NCBI GenBank assembly: GCA_002005505.1
Contig: MVGU01001549.1
Span: forward strand, 60,001 to 83,453
Source: Botryococcus braunii
Lineage: Eukaryota; Chlorophyta; Trebouxiophyceae
Length of the DNA stretch: 23,453 bases
Direction: 5' to 3'
Shown here: positions 19,887-23,453 of the stretch, piece by piece
Numbering within the stretch: position 1 is the first letter of the stretch
Layout of the letters: every line of letters begins with the position of its first letter
Notes under the pieces: generated by a model
The model's database searches: none
What the model saw: only the letters and a program-made list of their open reading frames with translations
What the model was told of the DNA's origin: nothing
Program-made: the position numbers and the translations under genes

Positions 19887-20018
19887 TACTTACTATGTGC
19901 TACCAAATTGGCTGGTGACTGTGATGTCTTGTTGGGCATGGATTTCCTTAAGCGCTATAAGGCCAAGATTGATGTAGCGGAAGATACGTGTACATTTTGG
20001 ACAGAGGGCGAGGCATGA
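19887..20018 (+). pseudogene. Retropepsin fragment of a Ty3/gypsy-type polyprotein
   Basis: Read from 19887 in one frame, about 43 codons contain DCDVLLGMDFLKRY…KIDV and then a stop at 20016. DVLLGMDFL is the characteristic C-terminal strand-turn of retroviral-type aspartic proteases, matching the family position of YLGDDFLLQ in the chromovirus at 7216-13344, but it is a different protein. There is no active-site Asp motif, start codon or downstream RT. The fragment begins at the exact end of the tandem array, after an in-frame TGA supplied by the array's inverted repeat. It is either a remnant of an older retroelement cut by the array or part of a related gene. Confidence 0.65.
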
Positions 20019-20046
20019 TTGTAAAGTCTATTTCTGCTACTGTTAA

Positions 20047-21119
20047 GACACCCATGACAAGAAGTCTTGTCACAGCGTTACTCACGCAAGTCTGGCCTGC
20101 AAAACCCCAGTTTGCGCTTACAGCCCACAAGCTTCAATATCAAGGTCCTACATGAGCAAGGCAAAACGTGGATGGAAGCTAGGCCGACGAGATACAGCCC
20201 CTACACATGACCAACGCTTGGTTTCACACACACCAGTTGCACCAACAAGTGGAAGTTCACCATATTTCTCAATTTTGGGCCCCGCAACTCGGCGTAGGGC
20301 CCAACATCACCCCTTGAGGGTGCGTCCCCTCCCCTCTGCCCGTCCGCATTCACACGGGCCAGGCTTTCAGCCCAGCCAAAACATTCAGAAATACCCCAAA
20401 CCAATCACGGATTGCTTGAAAATATTGCAGCAAAATGTTACCAAGGTGTCGGGCACACGGCTTCCTTTCGGACCTTGGGCATGCAAAATTCCGTCCCTTC
20501 CCCGATGCTCTCCAAACTTCGCACCCTTTCTCCTTGCCACCACGGCCACCCACTGGTATGCCTCTTGCAAAAGAAAGCCCTGGGAACGCCCTCTAAAGCT
20601 CTTGCAAACAGAGCCCTTACCTCCCCGGGCTTCAAACGGCATGTCCCACCTGCAACTTCAGGGCGGTACTGTACCATCTTTGTCGCGCAGGGCCCACTAG
20701 ATTTTCTTTGTACTACGGCAACTTGCAGTACGCCTCACACGTGTACTGCCCATGGCCCTCAAAACCCCTGATTAAATGTCCTGAAATGCGGATTTCTGCA
20801 GCCCAGATTTGCGCCTGACAAGATTTATTGTCATGGGTGACGACTCAATCCAACCCTAGGTTGTCCACGTGGGATGGGACTTACTTGAGGGTTTATTGTT
20901 GTGCATAATAGCACACCACATCTGGGCTTCCACTGGTGGAATTTGGAGTTCAAAGATTTCAAGGATGAGGAGTAGAGGTTTGAGAGGTTGGGACGGAATT
21001 GCAGGGCGGAAGTGAGACTCTGGCTTTACGCGCGAGAGACGGCGGCACATTGTTCTGAAGAGGCAGGGCATGACCGCGCCAAATGGGGCACACTGCTAAT
21101 ACATAAACTAGGCTGTGCA
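20047..21119. repeat. Repeat family R, copy 1
   Basis: It matches 22401-23442 collinearly with scattered substitutions and indels. The left end begins GACACCCATGACAAG, and near 20807-20839 the sequence …GACAAGATTTATTGTCATGGGTG is its inverted counterpart, giving an inverted-repeat-bounded core of about 790 bp (20049-20839). Homology to copy 2 continues about 280 bp past that point. The left arm is itself palindromic (TGACAAG-AAGT-CTTGTCA). No transposase is recognised. Confidence 0.85.
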
Positions 21120-22400
21120 TGTCTTTTTCAGCCAGTCAGGGCATGTGAGCTGAATTGGATCAATCTAATGGAGATGGGAAAGTTGGAAGATCGGCGTCGG
21201 CCGGGTCGCCCCCACAAGCTGCCTTGCGCAAGGCATGCAAGCTTGCCAGACAGCTTGCGCAGATTGTGGGCAAAGGAATGCCTGATGGGCAGCGCTTTAA
21301 ATAGCATTGATGCTGCCATCACCGCTTCTCCAGCCTTAGAGAGTAATATCAAGCAGCTAGGGGTTTCTGGGGCCATGATTCCAAGTAAGCTCGGTCAAAA
21401 ATACGAGAGCGAGAACGTCACTGTGGGTTTGAATTATGGCCTTCCTATGCTCATCAAATGCAGCCTCAGCTTTACATTTAATATGAAAGCCTAATCCATG
21501 CATGTTGTTGGCCAGTGTCCCCGAAATGCAAGCGCAGGATGTGCCAGCCTTGTTGAAAGCCAAGCTCCTCGTCCCGCTAGCGCTCTTGCTGCTTCGAGAG
21601 TCACACCCCATCAAGTCCTGACTCATTGAAGTGTTGCTGCCCATCAATTTATATATTGACCCTCTCTTCCACACACAGCATCCACTGCACCAACTCACAA
21701 CAATTGTGGCCAGGCATGTGAGTAGGTTGCCCAAGTTACATGACTTTGTGTTGATTCATTAGTACTAGCGAAAGCGGCTATGCGACGAAGGCGCTTTCTT
21801 GAAATAAACATCAGATTCCTGTGATAATTTCGGTGGATGAGAAGGCAGCGAATCTAAACAATGTTCAAGCAGAGTCATGTAGAAAAATATGCTGGCCCTT
21901 CAGTTTTTGAGCCATATTTGTGTGGCATCACATGTGGGCATGGTATGGCCATCAACATTGCCATCCGAGTCCAGCCTTGGCAATACCAAGGAAATCTGGA
22001 GTTGATGCAGTATATCAAGTATTGAATTGTAAAAAATCATTTTGAAATCATAGCAAGTCGGTGCTGCCACTTGCCATGGCCCCCATTGCATGGGCCCACC
22101 CTTGATTGGAGCAAAAAGTCGAAATTCTTATACACATTGGATCAAATGCTTTCAAACTTACGTTTAAAACATTCAAATGACTTTTTTCGGTAACAAACGC
22201 ATTACGCGTCAGAAATGAGGAAGTAGGGCTGAATGCCCCGGATCGGCACCTTGAGAATCGCCGAAAATAAAAAGCAACTTCTCAAACGTGCCAATACAAG
22301 GAATAAGAATGTATTTTTATTACAAGCTCCGTGGTCGGTGAGCTCCGCTAATGCTCAAACGAGCGATAGTCGAATTTCCGAGGTTTCCTTGCTCTTGCGC
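21120..22400. other. Unrecognised spacer between the two R copies
   Basis: No repeat, RNA gene or protein family is recognised in these 1.28 kb. A + strand frame ending at 21494 encodes RRRPGRPHK near 21190-21220, resembling an AT-hook core, but nothing else supports it as a gene. A short inverted repeat (GAAAGCG…CGCTTTC) lies near 21771-21800. Confidence 0.6.
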
Positions 22401-23442
22401 GACACCCATGACAAGAAGTCTTGTCACAGCGTTACTCACGCAAGTCTGGCCTGCAAAACCCCAGTTTGCGCTTACAGCCCACAAGCTTCAATATCAAGGT
22501 CCTACATGAGCAACGCAAAACGTGGGTGGAAGCTAGGCCGACGAGATACAGCCCCTACACATGACCAACGCTTGGTTTCACACACACCAGTTGCACCAAC
22601 AAGTGGAAGTTCACCATATTTCTCAATTTTGGGCCCCGCAACTCGGCGTAGGGCCCAACATCACCCCTTGAGGGTGCGTCCCCTCCCCTCTGCCCGTCCG
22701 CATTCACACGGGCCAGGCTTTCAGCCCAGCCAAAACATTCAGAAATACCCCAAACCAATGACGGATTGCTTGAAAATATTGCAGCAAAATGTTACCAAGG
22801 TGTCGGGCTCACGGCTTCCTTTCGGACCTTGGGCATGCAAAATTCCGTCCCTTCCCCGATGCTCTCCAAACTTCGCACCCTTTCTCCTTGCCACCACGGC
22901 CACCCACTGGTATGCCTCTTGCAAAAGGAAAGCCCTGGGAACGCCCTCTAAAGCTCTTGCAAACAGAGCCCTTACCTCCCAGGGCTTCAAACGGCAAGTC
23001 CCACCTGCAACTTCAGGGCGGTACTGTACCATCTTTGTCGCGCAGGGCCCACTAGATTTTCTTTGTGCTACGGCAACTTGCAGTACGCCTCACACGTGTA
23101 CTGTCCATGGCCCTCAAAACCCCTGATTAAATGTCCTGAAATGCGGATTTCTGCGGCCCAGATTTGCGCCTGACAAGATTTATCGTCATGGGTGACGACT
23201 CAATCCAACCCTAGGTTGTCGACGTGGGATGGGACTTACTTGAGGGTTTATTTTTGTGCATAATAGCACACCACATCTGGCTTCCACTGGTGGAATTTGG
23301 AGTTCAAAGTTTCAAGGATGGAGTAGAGGTTGAGGTTGGACGGAATTGCAGGCGAGTGGACTCTGCTTACGGAGCGGCAATTTGAGCAGGGCATGACCGC
23401 GCCAAATGGGGCACACTGCAAATACATAAACTAGGCTGTGCA
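22401..23442. repeat. Repeat family R, copy 2 (probably continues past the window)
   Basis: Direct copy of 20047-21119 at a distance of 2354 bp. Its left boundary is the same base, GACACCC, while the preceding sequence is unrelated. The last 150 bp (about 23275-23400) contain many 1-2 base deletions relative to copy 1. The CAGCCA at the window end may still be homologous to copy 1. Confidence 0.85.
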
Positions 23443-23453
23443 CCCTCAGCCAT

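Noticed and set aside
20988..21494. 168-codon frame with an AT-hook-like RRRPGRPHK
   Set aside because: It spans the end of R copy 1 into unrelated spacer, and the motif is short and can arise by chance. There is no supporting domain.
22233..23126. 297-codon + strand frame across the start of R copy 2
   Set aside because: It starts outside the repeat and runs into it. In copy 1 the corresponding frame is split by a 1-bp indel near 20571, the composition is low in recognisable structure, and other frames are also open there. I cannot support it as a gene.

Overview
The window looks like repeat-dense, intergenic nuclear DNA of a land plant or close relative. The evidence is Ty3/gypsy chromovirus coding, an initiator-Met-like primer site, a LARD and a TRIM type element, G-boxes and long GA tracts. 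The lineage cannot be fixed from the sequence; a large-genome seed-free plant is only a guess. I see no ordinary host gene. The only convincing intact coding region is one retrotransposon polyprotein.

Layout. (1) 1-19886 is a tandem array with a unit of about 2.24 kb: U1 1-2241, U2 2242-16736 (interrupted), U3 16737-19478 (interrupted) and partial U4 from 19479. Every unit carries a 29-bp sequence in two opposite orientations, a GA microsatellite ending in poly-G, and a promoter-like block with two G-boxes and a TATA-like box. The array stops exactly at the end of one of the inverted repeats (19886). (2) U2 is split by an LTR element at 3098-15333 (LTRs 773 and 921 bp, TSD AAAAT, PBS and PPT on the + strand). 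It has no recognisable coding of its own, so it is LARD-like. (3) Inside it, in the opposite orientation, lies an intact young Ty3/gypsy chromovirus at 6413-13585 (203-bp LTRs identical as read, TSD CACAT) with one 2042-codon gag-pol frame. (4) The GA tract of U3 contains a TRIM at 17911-18323 with a truncated left LTR.

(5) At 19887-20018, directly against the array edge, is a fragment of a retroviral-type aspartic protease. (6) 20047-21119 and 22401-23442 are two copies of another repeat whose left end has an inverted-repeat, self-complementary terminus. They are separated by about 1.28 kb of unrecognised sequence.

Order of events (inference): the array formed first, then the LARD inserted (about four substitutions between its LTRs), then the chromovirus inserted into the LARD (no LTR differences seen). 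The LARD lacks proteins and would depend on an autonomous relative. The chromovirus has all the enzymes it needs, but its primer site differs from that of the LARD after nine bases.
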